From NCBI GenBank assembly GCA_046728155.1, contig JBKPDY010000104.1:1-30109 (forward strand): a stretch of DNA of 30,109 nucleotides. Reading direction: 5' to 3'. Shown here piece by piece: positions 1 to 7,702 of the stretch. Under the pieces are notes generated by a model that was not told the DNA's origin, did not search any database, and saw only the letters and a list, made by a program, of their open reading frames with translations. Position numbers and translations under genes: made by a program. Within the stretch, counting starts at the first letter, position 1, and the number at the start of each line of letters is the position of its first letter. This DNA is from CAWDLX01 sp046728155 (GTDB taxonomy: Bacteria > Actinomycetota > Actinomycetes > Mycobacteriales > Micromonosporaceae).

Positions 1-2
1 CT

Positions 3-227
3 AGCTGGCAGCCCCCGCCCCCACAGTTGCAGCCGCCCCCGCCTCCACAGTGGCAGCAACCCCCGCAGCCAGTCGATCCGAACCGCGGCCTTCGCCAAGC
101 GGCGACGGTGGCCATCTGGGTGTGGATTGTTTTGGCCGTCGTGCCGATCCTCGGCTGCATCGCTTTCTGTCTCATCGGCGGGATTGGCGTGGGGGTCGGC
201 GGGTCGAGCAATACCCCCCAGCCGTGA
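3..227 (+). CDS. C-terminal part of a Pro/Gln-rich single-pass membrane protein (5' end outside window)
   Basis: The reading frame is open from the first bases of the window to a TGA at 225-227, so the gene starts upstream. The visible 74 residues begin with a Pro/Gln/Trp-rich stretch of PPPPQ and QWQQPPQP type. A single hydrophobic helix follows (around WVWIVLAVVPILGCIAFCLIGG), then a short Gly/Ser/Asn tail. Pro-rich cytosolic tails joined to one or two terminal TM helices are common in small actinobacterial membrane proteins of the DUF4190 kind. That resemblance is inferred from composition only. No function can be assigned. Confidence 0.65.
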   Translation, partial: SWQPPPPQLQPPPPPQWQQPPQPVDPNRGLRQAATVAIWVWIVLAVVPILGCIAFCLIGGIGVGVGGSSNTPQP

Positions 228-470
228 GAACCGGTACCGGTGGTGGTGATCGGCCGACCGACATCGCTCACCGATCGGCGTTCCTATGGACTCGTTTGGC
301 GATGGTGTCGTAGAGGTAGCTGAAGCGGTACGAGATCTCGTTGAACCGCGATCCCGCCGACGAGCATGCGATTGTCGCCTTCCTTGGGCGCACGTGGCCG
401 ACAGTATCGCGAGTGTGCGCCCGTACTTGACGTACTCGGCACCGTGGTGCCATGAACGCGCTGGGGTTCG
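228..470. other. Non-coding stretch before a gene relic
   Basis: No frame here shows the codon bias of the neighbouring genes, and GC content drops compared with the coding regions. I see no RNA gene, clear promoter or repeat in it. Short open frames on both strands have unnatural compositions and no recognisable motif. Confidence 0.4.
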
Positions 471-861
471 GTGCCGGGCTGGTTCGAAGCCGTCGGCACG
501 GTTGGCAGCTTCGCATTCATCGGCTACGGCCTGCTCCGCGAAATCAGGTTGCCCTCGGATGGGCTTGGTTCGGGAGAGACGGCTCCGGCACGAGGACGAC
601 GAGCGGCGACGCATAGCGGATGAGCGTGCTGCCGCGGAGCGCCGCGACGCCGAGGCCGATCACGTCTGCCTTGTTAGCAACGGCCACGCGGTGATCCGCT
701 CTCACCCGCGAGCGCGCCGGGTGTCAGCTCAGCTGGATGCCAACGGCTTCTCGGCCACCGAGGTCCTGGCGAAGACCACCGCTGGTTGCGCGGATCGGCG
801 AGCATCTCGGAATCTGGGAGCCGTCGTGACCGGTCACCCTTGCTCTGTTCACTGTCGTTGA
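471..861 (+). pseudogene. Frameshifted relic of a small membrane-anchored, charged-linker protein
   Basis: From a GTG at 471 one frame reads MPGWFEAVGTVGSFAFIG and continues YGLLREIRL. This is the N-terminal helix of a widespread actinobacterial family of small membrane proteins, which start with a Trp-containing segment, one TM helix and then a basic/acidic linker. That frame then loses coding character at about 550-570. The expected charged linker (VRERRLRHEDDERRRIADER, then AAAERRDAEAD) continues in a different frame from about 568 and runs to a stop at 859-861. The two halves fit together only if one indel lies between about 545 and 570. The downstream part also looks degraded. The match is by pattern memory of the family, not by alignment. 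Confidence 0.5.
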
Positions 862-1120
862 CGATTGCAGTAGCCGGCGATGTGTTCGACCATTGTTCAC
901 ATCGGCTGGCATGAAGCTGGCATTCGACGTGCTATCGAAGCGGGATCTTCCTCAAACGCCGGTCCTCAAACGCGTGTCATGAGACAATTTACCGAGCGAT
1001 CTCAACGGCGAAATAGGCGGCATGGCTCGTACCTTGAAGCGTCGTCTACGCACGTGACAACAGCTGCGCAAACGACTCGGCGAGCCCACGAGTCGCGAAC
1101 CCGGTTCGTGGCAACGGCGC
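862..1120. other. Non-coding gap between a relic and a convergent gene
   Basis: No convincing gene, RNA, hairpin with U-tract or repeat is visible. The gap separates the plus-strand relic from the 3' end of the large minus-strand membrane protein gene. Confidence 0.4.
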
Positions 1121-4021
1121 TCACTCTGGCCGGCGTACGACGGTCACGGCCGGCTCGTCGGCCAGCGAGCAGACGAGACCGGCGTCGGTGAAGGCCAGCA
1201 CGTAGATCTGGGACGGCACGGTCATCGAGCCGGTCTGGCGCAGGTTGCGATCAAGCATGACCAGTTGGGCCGGGTGGTTGTAGGTGGCCACCGCGACCCG
1301 GCCGTCGGCCATCGCCGCGGCATTGTTGACCAGGATTCCGTTGGTGTGAGCCAGCACCGTACGGTTGGTCAGGTCCAGCAGCGTGAGGGAGGACTCCAGC
1401 GTGCTGCCGATGAGCAGGTCGGTGCCGGTGCGGACGAGCATTGACGGGTCGTCGACCGTCAGTTGGCCGGACGCCTTCAGGGTCTTGGCGTCGACCCAGG
1501 TCAGGGTCGAGTCGGTGACGCTGGCGATGACGACGTCACCGGCCGATGCGGCGAGCGAGTAGGGGCCGCGTACGGTGCGCACCGATCCGACGGTCGTACC
1601 CTTACCAGCGTCGAGAGCGACGACGGCATCCAGCACCGGCAGCGAGGCGAATACGCGCGTGCCGACCCGGACGGCCGACACCGGCACCGAAGGCAGGCTC
1701 GCGGTCCAGACGGCCGAGTAGCCCAGCGGGGTCGTCTTCAACGCGACCAGGCCAGGCGGGTTGGTCGTCGTGACGTAGACGACGTCGGTGTCGGCGATGA
1801 GCTGGATCGGCGTGGCGGTCAGCTTCTGCACTGTGGTGGCGTGGCCGGACGCGTCAATCGCCACGATCGTCCGGTGGCCGGCGTCGGCGACCAGCAGAGT
1901 GTTGGTGCCGGTGGTGACCAGTCCGGACGCCGCGATGCGGGACACAACATCGCCCGGCACCGGTGGCAGTGGTGCCGACGGCTCGACCGCGAAGATCTGG
2001 CCCGAGAGGATCAGCACCCCATTGAGCACCCACGGAGCCAACGCCCAGAACCGTCGCCGGGCCGCGCGGCGGCGAGCCTTACGGGGCACCGAGACCGGAG
2101 CCAGCCGGGGTTCGTTTGGATCCGGCTGCGCCTGTACCGACACCTCCGGTGCGCTCACGGTGGTGGGCTGCCGGGCCTGGACCTGGGCTGCGGCGCGGTC
2201 GATGGCCGCCTGGTAGGACAGGTCGTCTCGGCTGTCCCCTAGGACGAACACCGGGTGGCCGATGGCGTCGAAGCTGAGGGCCAGCAACCGCCGCCGGGGC
2301 TGGTAGGCGGGCTGCAGCAGATCGCGGCGCAGGTCGAGCGCCTGCGTCACGAAGTCCAGGCGCTGGCGCAGTTCCCGTTCAGTCACTGGCGGAAAAACGA
2401 AGATCGTCTTAGCCAAAGCCTGGGCGGCTCGGATCATGCCGATCTCATCCACCACCGATCTGGTGCGCCCGGTACTCATCACGATCAGCCCAGCGTGCGG
2501 AAGCTTGTCCCGCACGATGTCCTCCCACTGAGTTCCGGTCGGCACCGAGACGCGGGCGGCGCCGAGCGGCGGGAGCCAGTCGTCGCCGAGGGCGACCACA
2601 GGGCCGAACCGCCACAGGGCCCAGGCGAGGATCTCCTCGAAGCGTTCAAACCGCCGCAGCGTCAGGCGGTCGAGCACCGACTGCCGGCCGGTGCGGTGGG
2701 CCCGTATTGTTAGGCGATCGTCCATAAACGACCGGAGAAAGAGGATCTCGGGTCGGCCGTCGTGGGCGAGGATCCGCCGGGCGCTGCGCAGGGCTAGCCG
2801 GCGGCCGAGCAGGTTCACCAGATCGGCCAGACCGATCACGAGAAGGCCGGCGGAGAGGAACAGCAGGGCAGCCTGCCGCGTCTGGAACGGTGTGTAGCCG
2901 GCGGGCACAAGGCCGCTGGCGACGATCGGAACCAAGAGCAGCAGGCAGGCGAAGGCGAACAGAAAGACGGTCACAGTGGTGGTCAGCATCCGGGCAACCA
3001 GCGCTGCCGCACCGTATGCGGCCCGCAGCCCGTTGCGATTGCTGAGCCGGGCCGCGGCCAGCTCGACCAGGCTGGCCAGGAATCCCAGCCCGGCGATGAT
3101 TCCGACCTGCCATGCGGCCGACCAGTTGTAGGTCACGACGACCAGAGCGGCCAGGCCGGAGTTGCGGAGCACCACGCCGTAGCGGTGCCGGCGGCGCAGC
3201 ACCCTGGCTGCCCGGGTGACGTCGATGACGCCGACCCCGGAGACCAGCGCCGGGGTGCGGCGCCGCAGGACCCACCGGACCAGCCGCTCCCGGATCGAGC
3301 GGTCCCGTAGGACGGCGATCAGCGCGGCCAGCACCTGAAGCACGACCAGGAACCACATAATTCCTAGCAGCAGCATGTAGTGCGCGGTCATGACCGACAC
3401 AGTGGTGCGCTCGGTCAGGTTGACCGAGTCGAGCATCGAGTCGTATTGCGCGTCGGCGACCTGCCGGGCCAACGCCCGGGCCTCGTCGACCGTGCCTGGG
3501 CGCCCACTGTCGCCGGTGTGGGCGATGATTTCCGCAACGACCCGACCCCGTGTCTCAACGACGTAGACGCCGAAGGTGCCGTTGCGCGTCTGTTCGGTCA
3601 CTCCGAAGCCGTCGGGCGCGTGCAGCGGCGGATCGAACTGGAACCGGTCGGTCTGCTTCTTGCCGATCGCGGTGGCGAAGGCATGATTCACGTACTCGGT
3701 CACACGGATCTGGACATCGCGTACTCCGTCGAAAGACACGAAACTGCGGCGGTGCGAGGTCCGGATCGATCCGTTCCGTATTTCGTCGAAGAAGGTTCCG
3801 CTGCCGCCGACGATCTTGGTGACGGGGACCTGAACGTCGGCCGAGACGCCGAAGCCGGCCAGCCGGTCCGGACCAACCAGTTGCTCGCGCAGCCAAGCGT
3901 CGCCACCCTCAGGCGCCGCACCGGCGGGGGACGCCGCCAGCGCTAGGACGGTCAGCGCCCCGGTTGTTGCCAGCAGCGGTGCGGCCCATCGCGAAAACCA
4001 CGCTGGCCGACGACGAACCAT
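1121..4021 (-). CDS. Large multi-pass membrane protein with cytosolic LRSF-type domain and extracellular beta-propeller
   Basis: 966 residues from an ATG preceded by an AAGGGA-like ribosome site. Residues 1-35 form a signal peptide ending SPAGA. An extracytoplasmic domain follows (36-210), then TM helices at about 213-238, 286-322 (two passes), 343-370 and 383-405. Residues 425-615 form a soluble domain with ILFLRSFMDD, the GPVVALGDDWLPPLGAARV segment, W499 and VDEIGMIRA. This matches an uncharacterised bacterial family that pairs ILxLRSFxDD with GPVxAxG and GAAR motifs and is usually fused to TM helices. A TIR-like fold is possible but not shown. Another TM (658-678) leads to about 280 residues of repeated VAxDASG/VVALDAGKG/TLLDLT strands, typical of a YVTN/SMP-30-like propeller. 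Counting helices puts the LRSF domain inside and the propeller outside. Sensor or signalling roles are speculation. Confidence 0.8.
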   Translation of the reverse strand: MVRRRPAWFSRWAAPLLATTGALTVLALAASPAGAAPEGGDAWLREQLVGPDRLAGFGVSADVQVPVTKIVGGSGTFFDEIRNGSIRTSHRRSFVSFDGVRDVQIRVTEYVNHAFATAIGKKQTDRFQFDPPLHAPDGFGVTEQTRNGTFGVYVVETRGRVVAEIIAHTGDSGRPGTVDEARALARQVADAQYDSMLDSVNLTERTTVSVMTAHYMLLLGIMWFLVVLQVLAALIAVLRDRSIRERLVRWVLRRRTPALVSGVGVIDVTRAARVLRRRHRYGVVLRNSGLAALVVVTYNWSAAWQVGIIAGLGFLASLVELAAARLSNRNGLRAAYGAAALVARMLTTTVTVFLFAFACLLLLVPIVASGLVPAGYTPFQTRQAALLFLSAGLLVIGLADLVNLLGRRLALRSARRILAHDGRPEILFLRSFMDDRLTIRAHRTGRQSVLDRLTLRRFERFEEILAWALWRFGPVVALGDDWLPPLGAARVSVPTGTQWEDIVRDKLPHAGLIVMSTGRTRSVVDEIGMIRAAQALAKTIFVFPPVTERELRQRLDFVTQALDLRRDLLQPAYQPRRRLLALSFDAIGHPVFVLGDSRDDLSYQAAIDRAAAQVQARQPTTVSAPEVSVQAQPDPNEPRLAPVSVPRKARRRAARRRFWALAPWVLNGVLILSGQIFAVEPSAPLPPVPGDVVSRIAASGLVTTGTNTLLVADAGHRTIVAIDASGHATTVQKLTATPIQLIADTDVVYVTTTNPPGLVALKTTPLGYSAVWTASLPSVPVSAVRVGTRVFASLPVLDAVVALDAGKGTTVGSVRTVRGPYSLAASAGDVVIASVTDSTLTWVDAKTLKASGQLTVDDPSMLVRTGTDLLIGSTLESSLTLLDLTNRTVLAHTNGILVNNAAAMADGRVAVATYNHPAQLVMLDRNLRQTGSMTVPSQIYVLAFTDAGLVCSLADEPAVTVVRRPE

Positions 4022-4374
4022 AGCAGATCGTTCCCTTGTGGACAGACGGCAAGTCTCGCGTTCAGGCTAAACAACGCCGATGCGCCCGGTAGTCGGACAT
4101 TCGGACGGCTCCGCTGACCCGGCGGTCCGCCAACCCGGGCCGAACCGCGCGGAAGAATGAGCGTTCGTCGGTGAACTTCCGATTGCTGTTTCCGTCTGGA
4201 GAACGCCGACAAACTATCTCTGTGTCGTGCCCCGCGGGCCGATCAGAAATCCGGACGGAGACAATACTCTGCGCGTACAGTCGCGGCTCCCCGCCCAACG
4301 AGCGTCGGGTTCGGACCGCTGCCGATCGCGCCCGGGTCCTCGTACGGCTTGGGCATCCGGCAGCTGCATGGTTG

Positions 4375-4490
4375 CCGAGGAATCGCTGTACGGGCTGGGG
4401 ACGACGAACACTATGTCGTGGCCAGGCTCGACCAGCCGAGCTGCGACCGCGACAAGTGGACGCTCGATGCCGACGGAACCAACCGACTCA
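4375..4490 (-). pseudogene. Possible relic of a GT-B glycosyltransferase N-terminus
   Basis: On the minus strand one frame reads GSVGIERPLVAVAARL, then VEPGHDIVFVVP. This closely resembles the first beta-alpha-beta unit of GT-B glycosyltransferases (GSxGDvxPLVALAxxLxxxGHxVxxxxP). No start codon, complete fold or downstream homology is visible, and the frame quickly loses coding character. It lies just downstream of the small minus-strand ORF at 4488-4712, in another frame. I read it as a short remnant. A chance resemblance cannot be excluded. Confidence 0.3.
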
Positions 4491-4712
4491 CGAGGCCGAA
4501 TTGACAGGTATTGCGACGACGCAGGTTGGCACGCGTTGACCAGTGCCGTGCCGAAACTCCCTCATCAGCCCGGTCTGTCGGGCGTCTCGGCCGGTCGGAC
4601 TCCTGAGCCAGCTCGTGTCGGCCATCAGGTCCGCGTATAGCTGGTCGATCGCCTCGTCCGTGGCGTCGCCGCGCAGCCTCCCCATGCGCAGCTCCGTCAG
4701 CTCGGGCTCCAC
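4488..4712 (-). CDS. Small acidic hypothetical protein, possibly a truncated gene
   Basis: 74 codons from a GTG. The first about 55 codons have strong GC at third positions and a natural composition (LTELRMGRL, DATDEAIDQLYADLMADT, SWLRSP), unlike a shadow frame. The last about 18 codons look less coding. A TATACC hexamer lies about 8 bases upstream of the GTG, which fits a leaderless actinobacterial transcript. The gene is divergent from the DUF4375-like gene at 4773. No family recognised. It may be the surviving 5' part of a longer gene. Confidence 0.4.
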   Translation of the reverse strand: MEPELTELRMGRLRGDATDEAIDQLYADLMADTSWLRSPTGRDARQTGLMREFRHGTGQRVPTCVVAIPVNSAS

Positions 4713-4772
4713 TTGTACGGGTATACGTTCGGCCCGCTGGACCCGGCAATCCGCGCGGATACCTTGGGTGTC

Positions 4773-5459
4773 GTGAGAACACTTAGGGTTGTGACGGAGA
4801 GTTCCGAATTCGACTCCCCGAGTTGGGTAACGGGCACGATCACCCTGGACGAGAACGCCGACATGGTCTTCTCGGACCGCACCGACATGGCGCTGATCGG
4901 CCGGTTCTACCGGTTGAGGAGTGTGGAGGTTAACCAGACCGACCGGCAGGTGTTCGACCCGCAGTATGACGGCGGCGGCTACTCCAACGGCTATGTGTCC
5001 GTGGTTACCCGGGCCTTCGCCGCCGTTTTGGAGCTAGCAGAAGCGTTGACCGGCGTGGAGGCCGTAGCAATTGAAGTCTGGAACGCTGCCAATGAACTGG
5101 GAGCCAACTTCGACACTCCGAGCGTTCATCCCCGTGGGCTGGCACAGCTCGCCGCATTTCTGGGCTTCCACAACGCGGTGATGTCGGGCGGTCTGGCATT
5201 CGCGCTGGACGCATACGACAAGGGGCGTAACGAGGCGGCGGCCCGCGCGTGCGAGTACCTCGAGTTGAACGATGTCGCCGAAGTGATCCGACGCGCGGAC
5301 AACATCGATCGCGATGCGGACCTGCCACAGAGCTTGGAGCAGGAATACTACGTCAAGACCGGCGAGACCGGGGTCGCCGGCAGCCTCGTGGAGGCGGCAT
5401 TCGAGCGCATGTTTGCCTTGGCGCCGCAAGATTTCAGTCAGCCGCCGTTGGCTTTGTGA
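4773..5459 (+). CDS. DUF4375/DMP19-like protein
   Basis: 228 residues from the GTG at 4773. The frame is open back to a TTG at 4713, but the upstream codons overlap the divergent gene's promoter region. A GATACC hexamer about 9 bases before the GTG would suit a leaderless start. The N-terminal about 90 residues are beta-rich and unrecognised (TGTITLDENADMVFSD, FDPQYDGGGYSNG). The C-terminal half is helical, with HNAVMSGGLAFALDAYDKG, AARACEYLELNDVAEVIRRA and a late EQEYYVKTG. This resembles the DUF4375/DMP19 helical domain (xNGGFxxF, then YFGLxxxA). Members are found near polymorphic-toxin immunity genes and as DNA-mimic proteins, but no toxin gene is visible here. The family call is by pattern only. 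Confidence 0.6.
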   Translation: MRTLRVVTESSEFDSPSWVTGTITLDENADMVFSDRTDMALIGRFYRLRSVEVNQTDRQVFDPQYDGGGYSNGYVSVVTRAFAAVLELAEALTGVEAVAIEVWNAANELGANFDTPSVHPRGLAQLAAFLGFHNAVMSGGLAFALDAYDKGRNEAAARACEYLELNDVAEVIRRADNIDRDADLPQSLEQEYYVKTGETGVAGSLVEAAFERMFALAPQDFSQPPLAL

Positions 5460-5473
5460 GCCGGCCGCGCATG

Positions 5474-5740
5474 TCATGAAGGCGACGATCGGCAGCGACC
5501 ACTCAGGAGCCAGTCGGGCGTCGTGTTGCGGAACGGATCCGTACTGAAAACCGCGTACGCTTCGGTGGTGCCCGTGAGGCGAACCGGCCCGGCCCTTGCA
5601 CCGGGATCTCCCGGAGACCAATTGCTTGGCGCGTATTGCCCGTCGTAGACCAGGAAGGCCCTGCACCCACTCGGGCAGGAACGAGCGCAGGACCTCCACG
5701 TTTGTAAACGCACGAATGGGATATTCGTCGCGATCTTTCT
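5474..5740 (-). pseudogene. Frameshifted and truncated relic of an unknown actinobacterial protein
   Basis: Reading the minus strand, one frame gives IRAFTNVEVLRSFLPEWVQG. The sense then continues only in another frame as AFLVYDGQYAPSNWSPGDPG, then RLTGTTEAYAVFSTDPF and TPDWLLSGR, ending at a TGA at 5474-5476. Both segments have natural composition and coding-type third positions, so an indel near 5655-5662 best explains the break. No start codon with a ribosome site is visible upstream, and the putative 5' end abuts a terminator belonging to the next gene, so the 5' end is probably missing. Function unknown. Confidence 0.5.
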
Positions 5741-5774
5741 GAAGATCTTGGCTCAGATTGGCTCCCGGCGGGCA

Positions 5775-5812
5775 CAAATAAAAGACCCCACTGTCCATGT
5801 CGGACAGTGGGG
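5775..5812 (-). terminator. Rho-independent terminator of the 5826-6194 gene
   Basis: A perfect 11-bp inverted repeat, CCCCACTGTCC (5786-5796) and GGACAGTGGGG (5802-5812), has a 5-base loop. On the minus strand it is followed directly by TCTTTTATTT. It starts 14 bases after the TAA of the minus-strand gene ending at 5826. Hairpin, U-rich tail and position all agree. Confidence 0.85.
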
Positions 5813-5825
5813 ACCTTCTGCGCAC

Positions 5826-6194
5826 TTACGGGGTTGTTCCCATGCTGCCGGAGATCCAGCCGTGGTCGCCGGGACCGGGATCAATTCCGCGTCGGCCGTG
5901 CGGTGGTTGGGGTGTGCGGGCAGCGTCGTCGAGGACCCTGTCGAGCGCGCCGCGCAGGGTCCGGGCCTGCCGGAGGGTGAGGTCGACGCGGAGCCGGTGA
6001 GCGTCGTCGTGGTCGCCGACGACGAGTTCGACGAGCGGCTCTGCCTCGCCGGTGCCGTACAGCCGAACGTGGAGCCGTGTGCCGGCGCCCCGGCGCTGCC
6101 GGGGAATCGTGATCGGAGCGGCGGAGTGGTACCGACCCAAGCTCGCCTCGCAACGACCGGGGACGCACCAGGCGGGGTGGTTTACCGTGTTCAT
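5826..6194 (-). CDS. Small DUF6907-like protein of actinomycete mobile-element type
   Basis: 122 residues from an ATG preceded by GGAGG at good spacing. The start carries NHPAWCVPGRCEA, and a His/Ser segment HSAAPITIP follows. The middle alternates beta-strand with acidic residues (LHVRLYGTGEAEPLVELVV), and the helix LRVDLTLRQARTLRGALDRV follows. This is the layout of small actinobacterial proteins with an N-terminal hPxWC motif and a C-terminal LTLxxAxxLAxxL helix, often called DUF6907 and common in integrative elements. Role unknown. It lies downstream of the SpdB-like gene on the same strand and ends at a strong terminator, so the two may form one transcript. The family name is a pattern-based judgement. 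Confidence 0.65.
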   Translation of the reverse strand: MNTVNHPAWCVPGRCEASLGRYHSAAPITIPRQRRGAGTRLHVRLYGTGEAEPLVELVVGDHDDAHRLRVDLTLRQARTLRGALDRVLDDAARTPQPPHGRRGIDPGPGDHGWISGSMGTTP

Positions 6195-6281
6195 CAGGCA
6201 GACCTCCAGTGTCTGCTCAGGGCACGGTTTGGAGGGTCAGATCTCCTGCCGTGCCCGCCTATCGGGCCGGGCGGCCCGGGC

Positions 6282-6314
6282 GGTGCTGAGGCGAACACAA
6301 CTCGTCTCAGCACC
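6282..6314 (-). promoter_or_regulatory. Intercistronic hairpin between the two minus-strand mobile-element-type genes
   Basis: Perfect 9-bp inverted repeat, GGTGCTGAG (6282-6290) and CTCAGCACC (6306-6314), with a 15-base loop, located 20 bases after the stop of the SpdB-like gene. No U-tract follows on the minus strand. It could be a partial terminator, an attenuator or an RNA stabiliser. Confidence 0.5.
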
Positions 6315-6334
6315 ACCCCGGTTACCCGGATGGT

Positions 6335-6865
6335 TTACCGGCCGGCGGGTGCCGGGCTCACCGGTGCTGCATTGGTCAGCGCCTCGATCTGCTGGACCGG
6401 GGTGCGCCTGCGACGCGGCTTCGGCTTCGTCGCCGTATTCGCCTTCCTGGTTACGTGGCCGCGCTTCGCGGCTTCGCTGCGCTTTTCGTCCACTGTGGGC
6501 GGTGTCTGCTTCGCCTTCGCGGCCACCCTTTCGGAGAGCAAGATCGCGGCGACGACGAAGACGTTCGCCAACTTCGTGACGAGCGAGCCACCCTCGCACC
6601 AGTTCGCTGCTGCGCTGACGAGCACCGCGACGGCCAGGGTCTGTAGGGCGGTCCGGCGAGCGGCCGGGTGGATGCGGTCTGCGTGCACCGTCGCGATGGC
6701 GACGATGCTCAACAGGTCGACGGACAGGGGAGTCGCCGTGGCCGTGTACAGGTCGGCGCTCCAGGCCAACAGCAATGTGCGCTGATGGGTGTAGCTCACG
6801 ATGGCCGCGTTCAGCATGATCAGCATGCTCGCGAGCCGGATGACCGTGATGGTTCTGCTGTGCAT
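6335..6865 (-). CDS. DUF2637-like (SpdB-type) membrane protein
   Basis: 176 residues from an ATG with a GGGAGGGG site just upstream. The N-terminal half has about four hydrophobic helices. It includes SYTHQRTLLLAW and TPLSVDLLSIVAIAT, which match the SYxH and PLSVDxL signature of DUF2637 membrane proteins of actinomycete plasmids and integrative elements (SpdB-type spread proteins). The C-terminal about 60 residues are basic, Lys/Arg/Pro-rich and probably cytosolic (EKRSEAAKRGHVTRKANTAT). In such elements the gene usually sits with replication and FtsK-like transfer genes. None are visible here, which suggests a relic or an isolated fragment. Confidence 0.65.
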   Translation of the reverse strand: MHSRTITVIRLASMLIMLNAAIVSYTHQRTLLLAWSADLYTATATPLSVDLLSIVAIATVHADRIHPAARRTALQTLAVAVLVSAAANWCEGGSLVTKLANVFVVAAILLSERVAAKAKQTPPTVDEKRSEAAKRGHVTRKANTATKPKPRRRRTPVQQIEALTNAAPVSPAPAGR

Positions 6866-7272
6866 GACCCCTCCCGGGGTGGTAACTGCCGCGATCTACG
6901 GCAGCCCCCGCGATTGCCGGATCTGCGGGCTGCCCGGCGCTCCCGGTCGCGCAGTGCGCGGTGTCGGTGTGCCGCTCGGGCTGTGGTGGTGGGCCGCGGA
7001 GCGTCGCTCGACGCGGCCCGTGGTGAGGTGCGACCATCTCGGTCGCGGGTTGTTCAGATGGAGTTGTCAAGGTGCGGATTCGCCCGATAACTCGGGGAAC
7101 TAGACACCCTGACTCACCGCGTTTTACGTGGTTAGCAGACTAGGTTGTGGGTCGGCTCCCCGAAGATGCCGGGCGAACCGCCGCGGGTCCAGCCGAGCCG
7201 GAAGAACCCGAAGAACTGGGAAACCCAAGATTGAGCTGGGCCGTCAGGCTCGCGTCACTCTCAGGCTGGTCA
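6866..7272. other. Gene-free stretch upstream of the SpdB-like gene
   Basis: No supported gene. A TTGACA on the minus strand (TGTCAA at 7065-7070) could be a -35 element, but I see no convincing -10 at the right distance. The stretch has no tRNA and no recognisable integrase attachment site. It runs into the 34-bp tandem repeat. Confidence 0.35.
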
Positions 7273-7393
7273 TGCCTGCATCGACGAAGATCGCCGTCGA
7301 GCCGGATGCCTGCATCGACGAAGATCGCCGTCGAGCCGGATGCCTGCATCGTCGAAGATCGCCGTCGCGCCTGTGACGAAGATCGCTGTCATG
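7273..7393. repeat. 34-bp tandem direct repeat, about 3.6 copies
   Basis: Units begin at 7273, 7307 and 7341 with TGCCTGCATCGACGAAGATC, then GCCGTCGAGCCGGA. The first two copies are identical. The third has a few changes (GTCGAAG, GTCGCGCC). A partial fourth copy from about 7372 retains GACGAAGATCGCTGTCAT. The period is not a multiple of three, so a coding repeat is unlikely. The array ends about 10 bases before the direct repeat flanking the IS element. It could be a simple duplication tract or iteron-like binding sites. Neither is shown. Confidence 0.85.
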
Positions 7394-7403
7394 GTACGGC
7401 CGG

Positions 7404-7418
7404 GAACGGTACGCGTCG
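7404..7418. repeat. Left copy of a 15-bp direct repeat flanking the IS
   Basis: GAACGGTACGCGTCG is identical to 8949-8963 and in the same orientation, immediately outside the proposed element. It is a candidate target-site duplication. The IS481 family is known for variable duplications that can reach about 15 bp. The alternative is that it belongs to the end sequences of a related element. Confidence 0.55.
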
Positions 7419-7500
7419 TTGTGGTGTGACGGGTCATTGGTGACACCGATCTGTCATGACTTCGGTAACAGTACTGTCTTGGGGGTTTGCAGGTTTGGTG

Positions 7501-7519
7501 GTGGGGGCGCTGCCCCCAC
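7501..7519. terminator. GC-rich hairpin inside the left end of the IS
   Basis: GTGGGGGC (7501-7508), loop GCT, GCCCCCAC (7512-7519): a perfect 8-bp stem. There is no U-tract. It lies between the IS end and the transposase stop, where such structures may limit read-through in either direction. Confidence 0.45.
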
Positions 7520-7702
7520 ACCCCCGGCCCTTCCTCGGAGATAGGTATTCGGGTCAGACATCTCCTGGGTCGGGCACCGGAGGCGTACCTGGAACCCCGA
7601 CCGGTGGCAAGGGGCGAGCCTCGCGTTGATCGGTCGCTTCGCGACCCCGTGCCGCCGGTCGAGAACCCAGGTTCGGTCGGGGACTGCCCGACCGAGGAGA
7701 TG

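Noticed and set aside
268..520. Minus-strand ORFs with a segment SRFNEISYRFSYLYDTIAKR
   Set aside because: The segment looks protein-like, but the rest of the frame does not, and there is no ribosome site or recognisable family.
1463..2242. 259-codon plus-strand frame rich in Arg/Gly/Asp
   Set aside because: It is a shadow of the beta-propeller region of the minus-strand membrane protein gene.
7065..7070. Minus-strand TTGACA as promoter of the SpdB-like gene
   Set aside because: No -10 hexamer at 16-18 bases, and the distance to the gene is about 200 bases.
7273..7393. CRISPR array
   Set aside because: The 34-bp units are directly adjacent with no unique spacers, and no cas genes are present.
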